From positions 1-35,794 of the forward strand of contig CASDUO010000014.1 of the NCBI GenBank assembly GCA_949284065.1: a DNA stretch of 35,794 nucleotides. Direction: 5' to 3'. Positions 7,259 through 15,584 of the stretch are shown piece by piece. The notes beneath the pieces were generated by a model that searched no databases, was not told the DNA's origin, and worked only from the letters and a program-made list of their open reading frames with translations. The position numbers and the translations under genes were made by a program. This DNA comes from an uncultured Bacillota bacterium (GTDB lineage Bacteria > Bacillota > Clostridia > Peptostreptococcales > Anaerovoracaceae). Within the stretch, counting starts at the first letter, position 1. Every line of letters begins with the position of its first letter.

Positions 7259-8521
7259 TCATTTGAGCATAAAATCTTTCAATTCTTTACGCTGGCTCAC
7301 CCCTAATTTTTGCAGGGCTGCAGAAATATACTGCCTCACCGTATTGACAGATATACCCAAATGCTCTCCTATCTCCCCGTTCGTCCACCCTCTCGCCGCC
7401 AGCATCGCAGTGGTGAATTCCGTCGTGGTGAGATTATCAGCCACGTCATGACCGGTAGCGGGGTTGTGGACTTTTCGCCATCCTTCGGAAAAACTGTAGG
7501 TTATGGCAATAATTTGCTTGAAATCCTCCGGCCTCTCCTTTTTCAAAGCCACCTCAAGAATTCCTCCCAACAGTCCGTGGTGCTCTCCGAAAGCCTCTAT
7601 GAACCCGTCAGGTTCAGCTATGTTCCATGCTGCCATAAAATGTTCCTTTGCCTTTTCCGTTTCCCTGAGGCTGACATAGTCCATAACGGCTACCAGATTC
7701 AAATATATGTAAGGAATGTTGTACACCTTTTTTTCCATCTGCAAGGCCGCCTCCACCAATCCTATGCTCTCCCTGTATCGGCCCTCCAGATACATCCTGT
7801 GTGCCTGTACATAAAAGGCAAAACCCTTGAGTCCCGGTGTCAACAGCCCTATATTCTGACTGAGAGATGAGTTTTTATCGGATAAGGGCATATGTAGCAG
7901 GGTCGCTGCTGTGGTCGTTGTAAACGATATTATTGCCTTTATTCCGGAATTCCCGTTACCCTTTGTGTCTGTCCCCGTATTTCGCAAAAGGCTCAGCATG
8001 GCGTCTATGGCTGCTTTTGACTGGCGCACTCTGCCCAACGGCAGATTTGCATACGCATATATGAGGCAGGCCGATAAGCGCAGAGAAAAATTGGGACTGT
8101 CTATATACATGGCGGAGATATTTGCCGCCTCCCGTGCCTGTCCCCTGAAATAGCAGTATTCGGCGCAGGCAATATTCTTAACATCCTTGTCTTCTATGCT
8201 GTCCAGAAACGCCTTACTTTCGCCCGGTTCAAAGGATGCGCTCATAAAAGGCATTAGGGCTGTGATATCGAAGGGAAATCCTCCCATACCCCCGGTGCCC
8301 TTTGCGGCAGTGTCCTTTTCTTTTTTATCATCACCGTCAGATGCTTTTTTTCTCTGATGTCTCGGATCCAAAGGTTTTTCGGCATCCTCCGGTATGGCCC
8401 AGGCCTTTCCGAATTTGTCGGCCCCCATAATCCGGCCTCTGTTACAGTGCTGTTGTACCAGACGCTCCGATATCCCCCATTTTTCCGCCGCTTCTCTTAC
8501 TGTTATATATTTCATCATCAT
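7259..8521 (-). CDS. LuxR-type transcriptional regulator with an additional N-terminal helix-turn-helix
   Basis: This 420-aa protein has two DNA-binding modules. Residues ~1-55 look like an excisionase/MerR-like helix-turn-helix (YITVREAAEKWGISERLVQQ then GRIMGADKFGKAWAIP). Residues ~360-420 are a LuxR-type domain (GWTNGEIGEHLGISVNTVRQ, then LQKLGV). Between them lies a Lys/Asp-rich linker (~50-75) and a helical, TPR-like sensor region of about 270 residues. Three ATGs in a row open the gene; GGAG spacing favours the second or third. Its position directly before the transport operon and the TTCG-N6-CGAATA motif upstream of both suggest that it controls the RiPP locus and itself. The signal it senses is unknown. 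Confidence 0.85.
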   Translation of the reverse strand: MMMKYITVREAAEKWGISERLVQQHCNRGRIMGADKFGKAWAIPEDAEKPLDPRHQRKKASDGDDKKEKDTAAKGTGGMGGFPFDITALMPFMSASFEPGESKAFLDSIEDKDVKNIACAEYCYFRGQAREAANISAMYIDSPNFSLRLSACLIYAYANLPLGRVRQSKAAIDAMLSLLRNTGTDTKGNGNSGIKAIISFTTTTAATLLHMPLSDKNSSLSQNIGLLTPGLKGFAFYVQAHRMYLEGRYRESIGLVEAALQMEKKVYNIPYIYLNLVAVMDYVSLRETEKAKEHFMAAWNIAEPDGFIEAFGEHHGLLGGILEVALKKERPEDFKQIIAITYSFSEGWRKVHNPATGHDVADNLTTTEFTTAMLAARGWTNGEIGEHLGISVNTVRQYISAALQKLGVSQRKELKDFMLK

Positions 8522-8548
8522 TCTCCACTCAAAACATATATCGTCTTG

Positions 8549-8577
8549 ATTCTAACAATTTCTGGTAAAAAAATCTA
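8549..8577 (-). promoter_or_regulatory. Weak candidate promoter of the regulator gene
   Basis: On the minus strand TGTTAGAAT gives an extended -10 (TAGAAT at 8554-8549) with TAGATT 17 bp upstream (8577-8572). It lies 28 bases before the ATG cluster. The -35 match is poor. The call rests on spacing and the TGn element only. Confidence 0.3.
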
Positions 8578-8614
8578 TAAAATAGCATGAGCCTTCAGGG
8601 GTTCTTCACAATTC

Positions 8615-8632
8615 TATTCGTGTTCGCGAATA
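8615..8632. promoter_or_regulatory. Candidate operator, TATTCG-N6-CGAATA, site 2
   Basis: A perfect inverted repeat: TATTCG (8615-8620), six bases, CGAATA (8627-8632). It lies about 95-110 bases upstream of the regulator start and matches site 1 at 7170-7185 in half-site sequence and spacing. Confidence 0.45.
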
Positions 8633-8652
8633 TAGTCTGTTTTTATATCCGG

Positions 8653-9341
8653 CTATAGGGTTTTGTTTTCCATAGTCAGGACATTATGCCCGTTAACATA
8701 CTCATAATGCACACGATCCACCATGTTCCGTATCATATGTATACCCAATCCTTCGCACGTCCTTTCCTCGGCCGATAAAGTGATATCCGGTGCTTCCCTG
8801 GAAAGAGGATCATAAGGTATACACTCGTCTGTAAACACTATGCGGACATATCCCGGATCATCACATGTTCCCTCATGTAAAGACAGGGATGTTGTCACCG
8901 TACCGACATCGTCGGGATGGGCGTACTTCACTATATTCGTATATATCTCTTCGGCCGTGATCTCTATAGACGTTTTTTCCATTGCGAAGCATCCTGCCTT
9001 TTATGGCTCGCATTCCAAAAATCTCATCCCCGGGTCCCAGTTTTCCATAGTAGCCTCAAGGGTGAGAGTCTCACCGCCGTGATCCCCTTTACACGTGAGA
9101 GCGAGCATGGTCATATCGTCATACCTTACAGCTTCTCCCACGAAATTCCCTATATCATCCCGAACATCTGTGATCGTTTTTTCCGCTCCTGTCATGGAAT
9201 CTCCCTCGGGCTTTCTCCCGTCAAAACTCTGCTTTTCAGATAAGTCTTGCTTCCAATCATGAACAGCTATGCGGGGACTCCCTTGTCCGACGCATCCGCT
9301 ATGGTGATTCCTATATGAGTATCATCTATTACATAAGCATC
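8653..9341 (-). pseudogene. Broken SpoIIE-like PP2C phosphatase / HATPase (RsbW-like kinase) fusion
   Basis: Read on the minus strand from 9341, the DNA encodes the middle of a PP2C-type phosphatase (VIDDTHIGITIADASDKGVPA), then TAG, then LFMIGSKTYLKSRVLTGESP in the same frame. After a deletion and frame change comes the phosphatase end (DVRDDIGNFVGEA, RYDDMTMLAL). That runs directly into the start of an RsbW-like domain (LTLEATMENWDPGMRFLE), is broken by an in-frame TAA at 9003-9001, and continues as the ATPase body (EITAEEIYTNIVKYAHPDD, CEGLGIHMIRNMVDRV). The last piece is a 109-codon open frame from 8982 but lacks the first ~25 residues of the domain. The 5' part of the gene is missing and replaced by the transposase remnant. 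Such fusions act in partner-switching control of stress or sporulation sigma factors; this one is dead. Confidence 0.85.
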
Positions 9342-9908
9342 TCTCTAAGCTTTGAATTGATTCCTCCCTCAATTTAGTTATTGGTTGAAGGTGTTTTATC
9401 GATCTCATGTCTCAAAGCCTCATCAAGATAAGTGAACAGCGTCCCTTCTTTAAGCAATCTCATGATCTAACGCTGTGCTTTGAGAATCTTTTCATGCGTA
9501 GTCTGCTGTTTCCATATTCGTCATATGTTAGCCGGCTGAGAAACTCATTGTACTTCTGCCTCATCACATATACTTCTCTTGTCTTTATCAGAATACTTGC
9601 TTTCGCCCGATATATATCCCATCGGCATACACCACGCCATTTTGTTGTTCTACTCTCGGTGACATAGGCCATATGTCACAAAACTGAGTTGTTTTTCTTC
9701 TGAACGTTCGTCCCTCACCCGGCATTCCCTTTTGAGTTTGTTTACTGAACAGCCACTTTAAGAATATTTATAAATATTTTGATGAATTATCGATTTTAGG
9801 AGTATGGATACCGGAACAATTCCTGCGATACCATCTTTGAGATCCCGATTTATTCTTTCCGTATTTGATAGAAATACTACCGCAAACAGGACAAGTAACT
9901 TGTTTCAT
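9335..9908 (-). mobile_element. Decayed IS256-family transposase, IS1249 type
   Basis: An ATG at 9908 behind GGGGGAAG opens the usual N-terminal zinc-ribbon (MKQVTCPVCGSISIKYGKNK then SGSQRWYRRNC; one expected Cys is now Arg). A TAA at 9770-9768 interrupts it. The same frame then goes on through IFLKWLFSKQTQKGMPGEG and IWPMSPRVEQQ to VVYADGIYIGRK, which holds the first catalytic Asp. After frame changes and an internal deletion, late pieces follow: QKYNEFLSRLTYDEYGN, LLKEGTLFTYLDEALRHEID, TPSTNN-stop-IEGGINSKLREML. The end is missing and abuts the phosphatase remnant at 9335-9341. No terminal inverted repeats could be assigned. It is immobile. Confidence 0.8.
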
Positions 9909-10183
9909 ATATCTTCCCCCGAAATACATCTTTTTTTAAGAAGATATAATCCGGATATACGTTGAAATTTCAACATTAACCAATGATTTTACCAACTCTT
10001 TTTTCCTATGAGCCGGATTCTATCATACCGCAGCGATCTGCGTTACCTCTCTTTTTCCGCAACATTGCACGGTATGCTCCATACTATATCCAACGTATAA
10101 TATGGGAAATCAGAATTGCCCTTTTCGGGGAAATGATATCAACGCCTCCGGATCCGCAAAGCTGCCGGTTTTTACCTCACATC
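9909..10183. other. Non-coding stretch with a 14-bp palindrome
   Basis: No gene recognised. It contains a perfect palindrome GTTGAAATTTCAAC (9961-9974), 53 bases upstream of the transposase start, possibly part of the old IS end, and a small hairpin CGCAG-atcg-CTGCG near 10030. A 79-codon plus-strand frame here (9983-10222) has no family resemblance and runs through the terminator, so it is not called. Confidence 0.5.
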
Positions 10184-10212
10184 AAAAAGGATGTTGAGAT
10201 CCCAACATCCTT
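10184..10212 (-). terminator. Rho-independent terminator after the decarboxylase beta gene
   Basis: A 10-bp stem (10187-10196 with 10203-10212) and 6-base loop, followed on the minus strand by five T. It lies 46 bases past the stop codon of the gene at 10259-11404. Confidence 0.9.
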
Positions 10213-10258
10213 AGTTCCTTAAAATTCCCGTATGAGTTATTTACGGCTGCGGCTGCCC

Positions 10259-11404
10259 TCAATAACCGCTGAACATGGACAGCATAACGCTAGCCGATAC
10301 TGCAGACCCTATAACGCCCGCCACATTGGGTCCCATGGCATGCATCAGCAGGAAGTTGGAAGGGTTCTCCTTTTGTCCCACCGTCTGAGATACTCTTGCT
10401 GCCATAGGCACTGCCGAAACTCCCGCCGAACCCATGAGAGGATTTATCTTTCCTCCCGTTATCACATTCATCAGTTTTGCTATCCATACGCCCCCTGCCG
10501 TACCGAAAGCAAAAGCTACCACGCCGAGCACTACGATCTTCAGGGTGTCTGCAGTCAGGAACGTAGGTCCCTGTGCAGAAGCTCCCACTGCCAGTCCCAG
10601 CATGATGGTCACTATATTTACCAGTGCGTTCTGGGCCGTATCGCTGAGTCGCAACGTCCTTCCGGACTCCTTGAAGAGATTCCCCAGCATGAGCATACCG
10701 ATGAGAGGTGCTGCTGCCGGAAGCAGCAGGACTACTATGATAGTCACTGCAATGGGGAACATGATCTTTTCTCTCTGGCTCACAGGCCGCAGCTGATCCA
10801 TTTTGATCATTCTTTCTTTTTTGGTGGTGAACAGTCTCATTATGGGAGGCTGTATGACCGGTACCAGAGCCATATATGAATATGCCGCTACAGCGATTGC
10901 TCCCAAAAGTTCAGGCTTGAGCTGCTGGGTGGTATATATGGCCGTAGGTCCGTCAGCTCCGCCGATTATCCCTATGGATGCCGCCCCCTGAGCATCGAAG
11001 CCCAAAAGTACAGCGAAGAAAAACGCTATGAATATGCCGAACTGAGCAGCCGCTCCCATGATAAGTGATTTTGGATTGGCTATCAGCGGACCGAAATCGG
11101 TCATGGCGCCTACACCCATGAATATGAGCGACGGCAAAACTCCTTTCAGCTGATAGAACACTGTCAGTATACCCATTTCGCTCAGGGCTGTTCCTGCATC
11201 GGGGTGTGATTCGAATATTCCTGTTATGGGCATATTGGAAAGCAGCATCCCGAACCCTATGGGGACTAGGAGTAAAGGTTCAAACCCTCTGTTGATGGCA
11301 AGGTATAAAAGTACCAGAGATACTAATATCATTATCGCCGATCTGTAATCCATATTGGTCAGACCCATATCCATCGCAAACTTCTGCAGGGTTTCCAAAA
11401 TCAT
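10259..11404 (-). CDS. Sodium-ion-translocating decarboxylase, beta subunit (OadB/GcdB/MmdB family)
   Basis: This 381-aa integral membrane subunit couples decarboxylation of biotin-bound CO2 to Na+ export, in oxaloacetate, methylmalonyl-CoA or glutaconyl-CoA decarboxylases. Recognised by the multi-helix pattern, [17 protein letters not shown], the conserved [13 protein letters not shown] loop with the key Asp, and [20 protein letters not shown]. Start chosen at 11404 ([14 protein letters not shown]), nine bases after AAAGGAG; the in-frame ATG at 11413 sits directly against the ribosome site. No alpha, gamma or biotin-carrier gene is nearby, and a terminator and its own promoter make it monocistronic, so the substrate cannot be named. 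The C-terminus is complete. Confidence 0.92.
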   Translation of the reverse strand: MILETLQKFAMDMGLTNMDYRSAIMILVSLVLLYLAINRGFEPLLLVPIGFGMLLSNMPITGIFESHPDAGTALSEMGILTVFYQLKGVLPSLIFMGVGAMTDFGPLIANPKSLIMGAAAQFGIFIAFFFAVLLGFDAQGAASIGIIGGADGPTAIYTTQQLKPELLGAIAVAAYSYMALVPVIQPPIMRLFTTKKERMIKMDQLRPVSQREKIMFPIAVTIIVVLLLPAAAPLIGMLMLGNLFKESGRTLRLSDTAQNALVNIVTIMLGLAVGASAQGPTFLTADTLKIVVLGVVAFAFGTAGGVWIAKLMNVITGGKINPLMGSAGVSAVPMAARVSQTVGQKENPSNFLLMHAMGPNVAGVIGSAVSASVMLSMFSGY

Positions 11405-11479
11405 ATCAAACATCTCCTTTATAAAGAACCGACTGCCGGAGCACCGAGAACTCGACCTCATCCGGGTGTCGTCGGTGTG

Positions 11480-11508
11480 ATGTTAACACGACATTTTTTT
11501 GTTTGCAA
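11480..11508 (-). promoter_or_regulatory. Promoter of the decarboxylase beta gene
   Basis: -35 TTGCAA (11508-11503), 17-bp spacer ending in TGT, -10 TAACAT (11485-11480), about 75 bases before the start codon. The leader contains CACCGAC and GTCGGTT-type complementary stretches that could form a hairpin. Confidence 0.65.
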
Positions 11509-11596
11509 ATCTTTTTTTCCAAATCAGGCTCAAAAGTCCAATGGGCCGCGCTATATATATGTAGAAAAAAATTTTTTCTGGCACATGGTTCATACC

Positions 11597-11625
11597 AAAA
11601 AACCATCCCCCTCGGAGATGGTTTT
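11597..11625 (-). terminator. Rho-independent terminator after prfB
   Basis: AAAACCATC (11599-11607) pairs with GATGGTTTT (11617-11625). The inner pairs are extended with one mismatch. The minus strand continues with a T run (six T). It ends the corC-like/secA/prfB operon 25 bases after the prfB stop. Confidence 0.85.
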
Positions 11626-11650
11626 GGCCGTCGATGATCTCCAGTAAAAG

Positions 11651-12755
11651 CTAATCTTTCTGTTTCAATTTTTCATTTATGAAATAGTCCAGATCGCCGT
11701 CAAGAACTTTCTGCACATTGCCTACCTCGGCTCCGGTCCTGTGATCTTTCACCATGGTGTACGGATGGAATACATAGGACCTTATCTGGCTGCCCCAGGT
11801 TATCTGACTGAAATCTCCCTGCAGCTCTTTCAGATTTTCCTTGTGCTGCTCTTCCACAAGGGCAGTGAGTTTCGATTTCAGCATCTTCATGGCTGTTTCT
11901 CTATTCTGATGCTGGGACCTTTCATTCTGACAAGTCACCACTATGTTGGTGGGCAAGTGAGTTATCCTTATGGCGGAGTCCGTCTTGTTCACGTGCTGTC
12001 CCCCTGCACCGCTGGACCGGAAGGTGTCTATCCTCAAATCGTTTTCATCTATCTCCACCTCTATGTCATCATCTATCTCCGGCATGACTTCCACGCTGGC
12101 AAATGACGTATGTCTTCGCCCGGAAGAGTCGAAAGGCGATATGCGCACGAGTCTGTGGACTCCTTTTTCCGCCTTCAGATACCCGTAAGCGTTCTCCCCC
12201 TCGACCAGTATGGATGCGCTCTTGATGCCTCCCTCGGTGTCCTCCTGGACATAAAGTTCCCTGACTTTGTATCCTTTCGTTTCTCCATACCTGATATACA
12301 TGCGGAGGAGTATCTCCGCCCAATCCTGGGCGTCGGTACCGCCGGATCCGGCCTGTATATTCAATATGGCATTCGATCCGTCATATTGACCGGAAAGCAG
12401 GGTCTCCACCAGTATATCGTCGATGAGTTTTTGCAGATCGGCACAGGACTGGCGTATCTCTTCGATCAGTCCCTCGTCATCTTCTTCAGAAGCAAGATCT
12501 ATCATCACTTCCAAGTCTTCCTGATCCTGCCTGGCCTTTTCATACTTCTCAAGCTTCGTTTCCAGTATCTTCTTTCTCTGGAGTATCTCCTGTGCTTTTT
12601 CCCTGTCATTCCAGAATTCTGGAGCTGCGGACTCTTTTTCCAGCTTCCCTATTTCTTCCTTCAACCCTGCCGGGTCAAAGTGAATCACCTGCCTCTTTGA
12701 GCCCCGCCTTTATCTCAGGCATCAGGGCCAGTGTTTTTTCAAGCTCTATGTTCAT
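11651..12755 (-). CDS. prfB: Peptide chain release factor 2, with programmed +1 frameshift
   Basis: RF2 recognises UGA and UAA stop codons and triggers peptide release on the ribosome. The gene starts at ATG 12755 (MNIELEKTLALMPEI), reads 26 codons to CTT, meets TGA (12677-12675), and must shift +1 to continue at GAC with DPAGLKEEIGKLE. The full product is 367 aa, the usual RF2 length. The stop-recognition tripeptide SPF (RISPFDSSGRR) and the catalytic GGQ (SSGAGGQHVNK) are present. A frame-limited call would wrongly start at 12688. It lies 44 bases after secA in the same operon and is followed by a terminator. The frameshift lets RF2 control its own level: low RF2 makes the ribosome pause at UGA and shift. 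Confidence 0.96.
12674..12680 (-). promoter_or_regulatory. RF2 recoding site CTTTGAC
   Basis: The minus strand reads CTT TGA C at 12680-12674, the classic RF2 slip site, with a Shine-Dalgarno-like AGGCAGGTGA a few bases upstream that would stimulate the shift. The zero frame ends here; the +1 frame carries the rest of prfB. Confidence 0.93.
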
Positions 12756-12799
12756 ATTTTCTTTATCTCCTTCATTTCTATTTCCTTACGTGTCCGCTG

Positions 12800-15559
12800 C
12801 TACTGGTTCCGTCCGCAGCAGTGTTTGTATTTCTTTCCAGAACCGCACGGGCAGGGGTCGTTCCTTCCTACCTTTGGCTGTTCCCTCTTGTATGTTTCCT
12901 GTTTCTTTTCTCTTTCAGGCACCTGAGTCTGTTCCGGCACGTCTCCGTCCATAGGTTCTTCCCTGTATCCCATGTCATCCTCGTACTCCTCTTTTTTCCC
13001 TTCGCCTTTTCCGAATATCTCCTTTCTCCTCGTGTTGGTCTCAACGGTGACATTGTAACAGAACCTTACCGTATCCTCTTTTATGGATCCTGTCATTTCC
13101 TCGAACATATCGAAGCCTTCGATGGCATATGCCCCGGCAGGGTCCTGTCCCCCCAGCCCTCTCAGACCTATACCGCTTTTCAGCTGATCCATGGCATCTA
13201 TATGATCCATCCACTTGTTGTCTATTACCCTTATGAGGATCATCCGTTCCAGCTCGCGCATCCTGTCCGGACCTACTTCGTTTTCTTTCTCCTCATAAAG
13301 TTTATGGAAGGTTTCGATTATGCTCTCCTTGAATTCTCCTTCTTCAAGATTGGCCTTTTCCTCGTCTGTATAATGGAATCCCGGGAACCTTTCACATATC
13401 CTCTTCAGATCCTCTTCCAGCTTTTCCAGATCCCATTCTTCGGCGAATTTGGACTCCATGACTATGGGATCCGTGAATTCGTTGACCAGTTCTTCCATCA
13501 TGTTCATGATGTATTCTCTGAGATCCTCTCCCAGCAGGACTTTTTTCCTTTCCCCGTATATGATCTCTCTCTGCTTGTTCATCACATTATCATACTGGAG
13601 TACATATTTACGTATGGAAAAGTTCCTGCCTTCAACTTTTTTCTGGGCGTTCTCAATGGATCTCGTGACCATTCCCGCTTCGATGGCCTCATCTTCCTCC
13701 ACCCCCAGCTTGGTCACCATATTCTGCATCCTCTCACCGCCGAACAACCTCATCAGATCGTCTTCGAGAGACACGCAGAATTGCGTTGCTCCCGGGTCTC
13801 CCTGCCTTCCGGAACGACCTCTGAGCTGGTTGTCTATACGTCTGGACTCATGGCGCTCCGTGCCTATTATGAAAAGTCCTCCAAGGTCTATGACCCTTTT
13901 CTGCTCCTCTGCTCTTTCGGCTTTATATTTTTCATGGAGCTCATGAAAATGCTCTCTGGCGGCCAGCAGTTCGGCATCATCTGTAGGCACGAATCCCGTA
14001 GCGAAGGTTATGGTCTCCTGATCATACCCTTCCTTCTCCATTTCTTTCTTTGCCTCGAACTCGGGATTTCCTCCCAGGATTATGTCAGTACCACGGCCCG
14101 CCATATTCGTGGCTATAGTCACGGTACCTTCCCGTCCCGCTTCGGCGATTATGGCTGCCTCTTTCTCGTGATGCTTGGCGTTGAGTACATTGATATCCTT
14201 TATGCCCCGTTTTTTCAGCAGGTCCGCTATTATCTCCGATTTTTCTATGGAGATCGTACCTACGAGGATAGGCTGGCCCGTGGCGTGGACCTCGGCCACC
14301 TTATCGGCTATCGCATTGTATTTTCCTTTTTCCGTAGCGTATACCGCATCCTCTTGGTCATCTCGCACCACTTCTTTGTTGGTGGGGATGACGACGACAT
14401 CCATATTGTATATGTCTCTGAACTCCGACTCCTCGGTCTTGGCCGTACCGGTCATCCCGGCCAGCTTTTCATACATCCTGAAGTAGTTCTGCAGGGTTAT
14501 GGTCGCCAGGGTCTTGGACTCGGATCTGACCTGTACGTTTTCTTTTGCCTCGATGGCCTGATGGAGCCCGTCGCTGTAACGTCTCCCGTACATGAGACGG
14601 CCGGTGAACTCATCTACGATTATTATCTCACCGTCTTTGACCACATAATCGACGTCTTTTTTCATTATGTATCTGGCCTTCAGCGCCTGCATGACATGGT
14701 GATTTATCTCCATGTGCTCCGGATCGGAAAAATTGTCTATACCAAAGCTTTTTTCACATTTAGCCACACCTGTTTCGGTAAGGGATATCTGCTTTTCCTT
14801 TTCCTCGATCTTATAGTCGCTTTCATGGAGCTGCCTTGCAAAACTGTCCGCCGTCTTGTACAGCGTGGTGGATTCGGCTCCCCGTCCGGATATTATGAGG
14901 GGAGTCCTGGCCTCATCTATGAGTATAGAGTCCACCTCGTCCACTATGGCATAATTCAGCGGTCTTTGCACCATATCTTCCTCATATATGACCATGTTGT
15001 CACGTAGATAGTCAAAGCCGTATTCGTTGTTCGTACCGTATGTTATATCGGCTCTGTATGCCGCTCTCCTTTCCTCTTCCGTTATACCGTGTATAACACA
15101 TCCCACTGTGAGTCCCAGGAACGTATAACATTTTCCCATCCAGTCCATATCCCTTTTGGCAAGATAGTCGTTGACGGTGACAACGTGCACTCCCTTTCCC
15201 TCAAGGGCATTGAGATATGCAGGTAAAGTAGCCACAAGTGTTTTACCTTCACCTGTCTTCATCTCTGCGATACGGCCCTGATGGAGAGCCACGCCGCCTA
15301 TGAGCTGCACCCGGAAAGGTTTCATTCCCAATGACCTGCTGGCTGCCTCCCTGCACACGGCAAAGGCCTCCGGCAATATGTCATCGAGAGTTTCTCCCGC
15401 CGTGAGCCTGTCTTTGAAATAGGGCGTCTTGGCCCTCAGTTCCTCATCTGTGAGAGCCTGCATCTCCTCATCATAGGCCTCTATTCTATCTACGATCTTC
15501 GATATCTTTTTGACTTCCTTCGCGTTGAGATCGCCAAAGATCTTTTCCATCACACTCAT
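12800..15559 (-). CDS. secA: Preprotein translocase ATPase SecA
   Basis: This 919-aa motor of the Sec pathway pushes unfolded preproteins through SecYEG. Walker [15 protein letters not shown] is at about residues 99-111, the DEAD-like [16 protein letters not shown] at ~210, and helicase motif VI appears in [14 protein letters not shown]. The C-terminus keeps the zinc-binding tail [17 protein letters not shown] after an acidic, charged linker. Full length for a clostridial SecA. Start: ATG 15559 behind AAGGAAGGG; a Met three codons on is an alternative. It lies 25 bases after the corC-like gene and 44 bases before prfB, the common secA-prfB order in Firmicutes. Confidence 0.98.
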   Translation of the reverse strand: MSVMEKIFGDLNAKEVKKISKIVDRIEAYDEEMQALTDEELRAKTPYFKDRLTAGETLDDILPEAFAVCREAASRSLGMKPFRVQLIGGVALHQGRIAEMKTGEGKTLVATLPAYLNALEGKGVHVVTVNDYLAKRDMDWMGKCYTFLGLTVGCVIHGITEEERRAAYRADITYGTNNEYGFDYLRDNMVIYEEDMVQRPLNYAIVDEVDSILIDEARTPLIISGRGAESTTLYKTADSFARQLHESDYKIEEKEKQISLTETGVAKCEKSFGIDNFSDPEHMEINHHVMQALKARYIMKKDVDYVVKDGEIIIVDEFTGRLMYGRRYSDGLHQAIEAKENVQVRSESKTLATITLQNYFRMYEKLAGMTGTAKTEESEFRDIYNMDVVVIPTNKEVVRDDQEDAVYATEKGKYNAIADKVAEVHATGQPILVGTISIEKSEIIADLLKKRGIKDINVLNAKHHEKEAAIIAEAGREGTVTIATNMAGRGTDIILGGNPEFEAKKEMEKEGYDQETITFATGFVPTDDAELLAAREHFHELHEKYKAERAEEQKRVIDLGGLFIIGTERHESRRIDNQLRGRSGRQGDPGATQFCVSLEDDLMRLFGGERMQNMVTKLGVEEDEAIEAGMVTRSIENAQKKVEGRNFSIRKYVLQYDNVMNKQREIIYGERKKVLLGEDLREYIMNMMEELVNEFTDPIVMESKFAEEWDLEKLEEDLKRICERFPGFHYTDEEKANLEEGEFKESIIETFHKLYEEKENEVGPDRMRELERMILIRVIDNKWMDHIDAMDQLKSGIGLRGLGGQDPAGAYAIEGFDMFEEMTGSIKEDTVRFCYNVTVETNTRRKEIFGKGEGKKEEYEDDMGYREEPMDGDVPEQTQVPEREKKQETYKREQPKVGRNDPCPCGSGKKYKHCCGRNQ

Positions 15560-15584
15560 TTACTTTCTTTCCCTTCCTTTCTTT

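Noticed and set aside
8653..8982. Stand-alone anti-sigma factor gene
   Set aside because: The 109-codon frame lacks the first part of the domain, which is present in the same frame just upstream of a TAA, so it is the tail of a broken fusion gene.
9983..10222. 79-codon plus-strand frame
   Set aside because: No recognisable protein, no ribosome site, and it runs through the decarboxylase terminator.
11406..11606. 66-codon minus-strand frame between prfB and the decarboxylase gene
   Set aside because: It covers the prfB terminator and the next promoter and resembles no protein.
12675..12688. Annotation of prfB from the internal Met at 12688
   Set aside because: The DNA upstream encodes the usual RF2 N-terminus in another frame, joined by the CTTTGAC slip site, so the internal Met is not the start.
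12731..15007. 758-codon open frame on the plus strand
   Set aside because: It lies wholly opposite secA and has no family resemblance; the codon pattern reflects the complement of SecA coding sequence.
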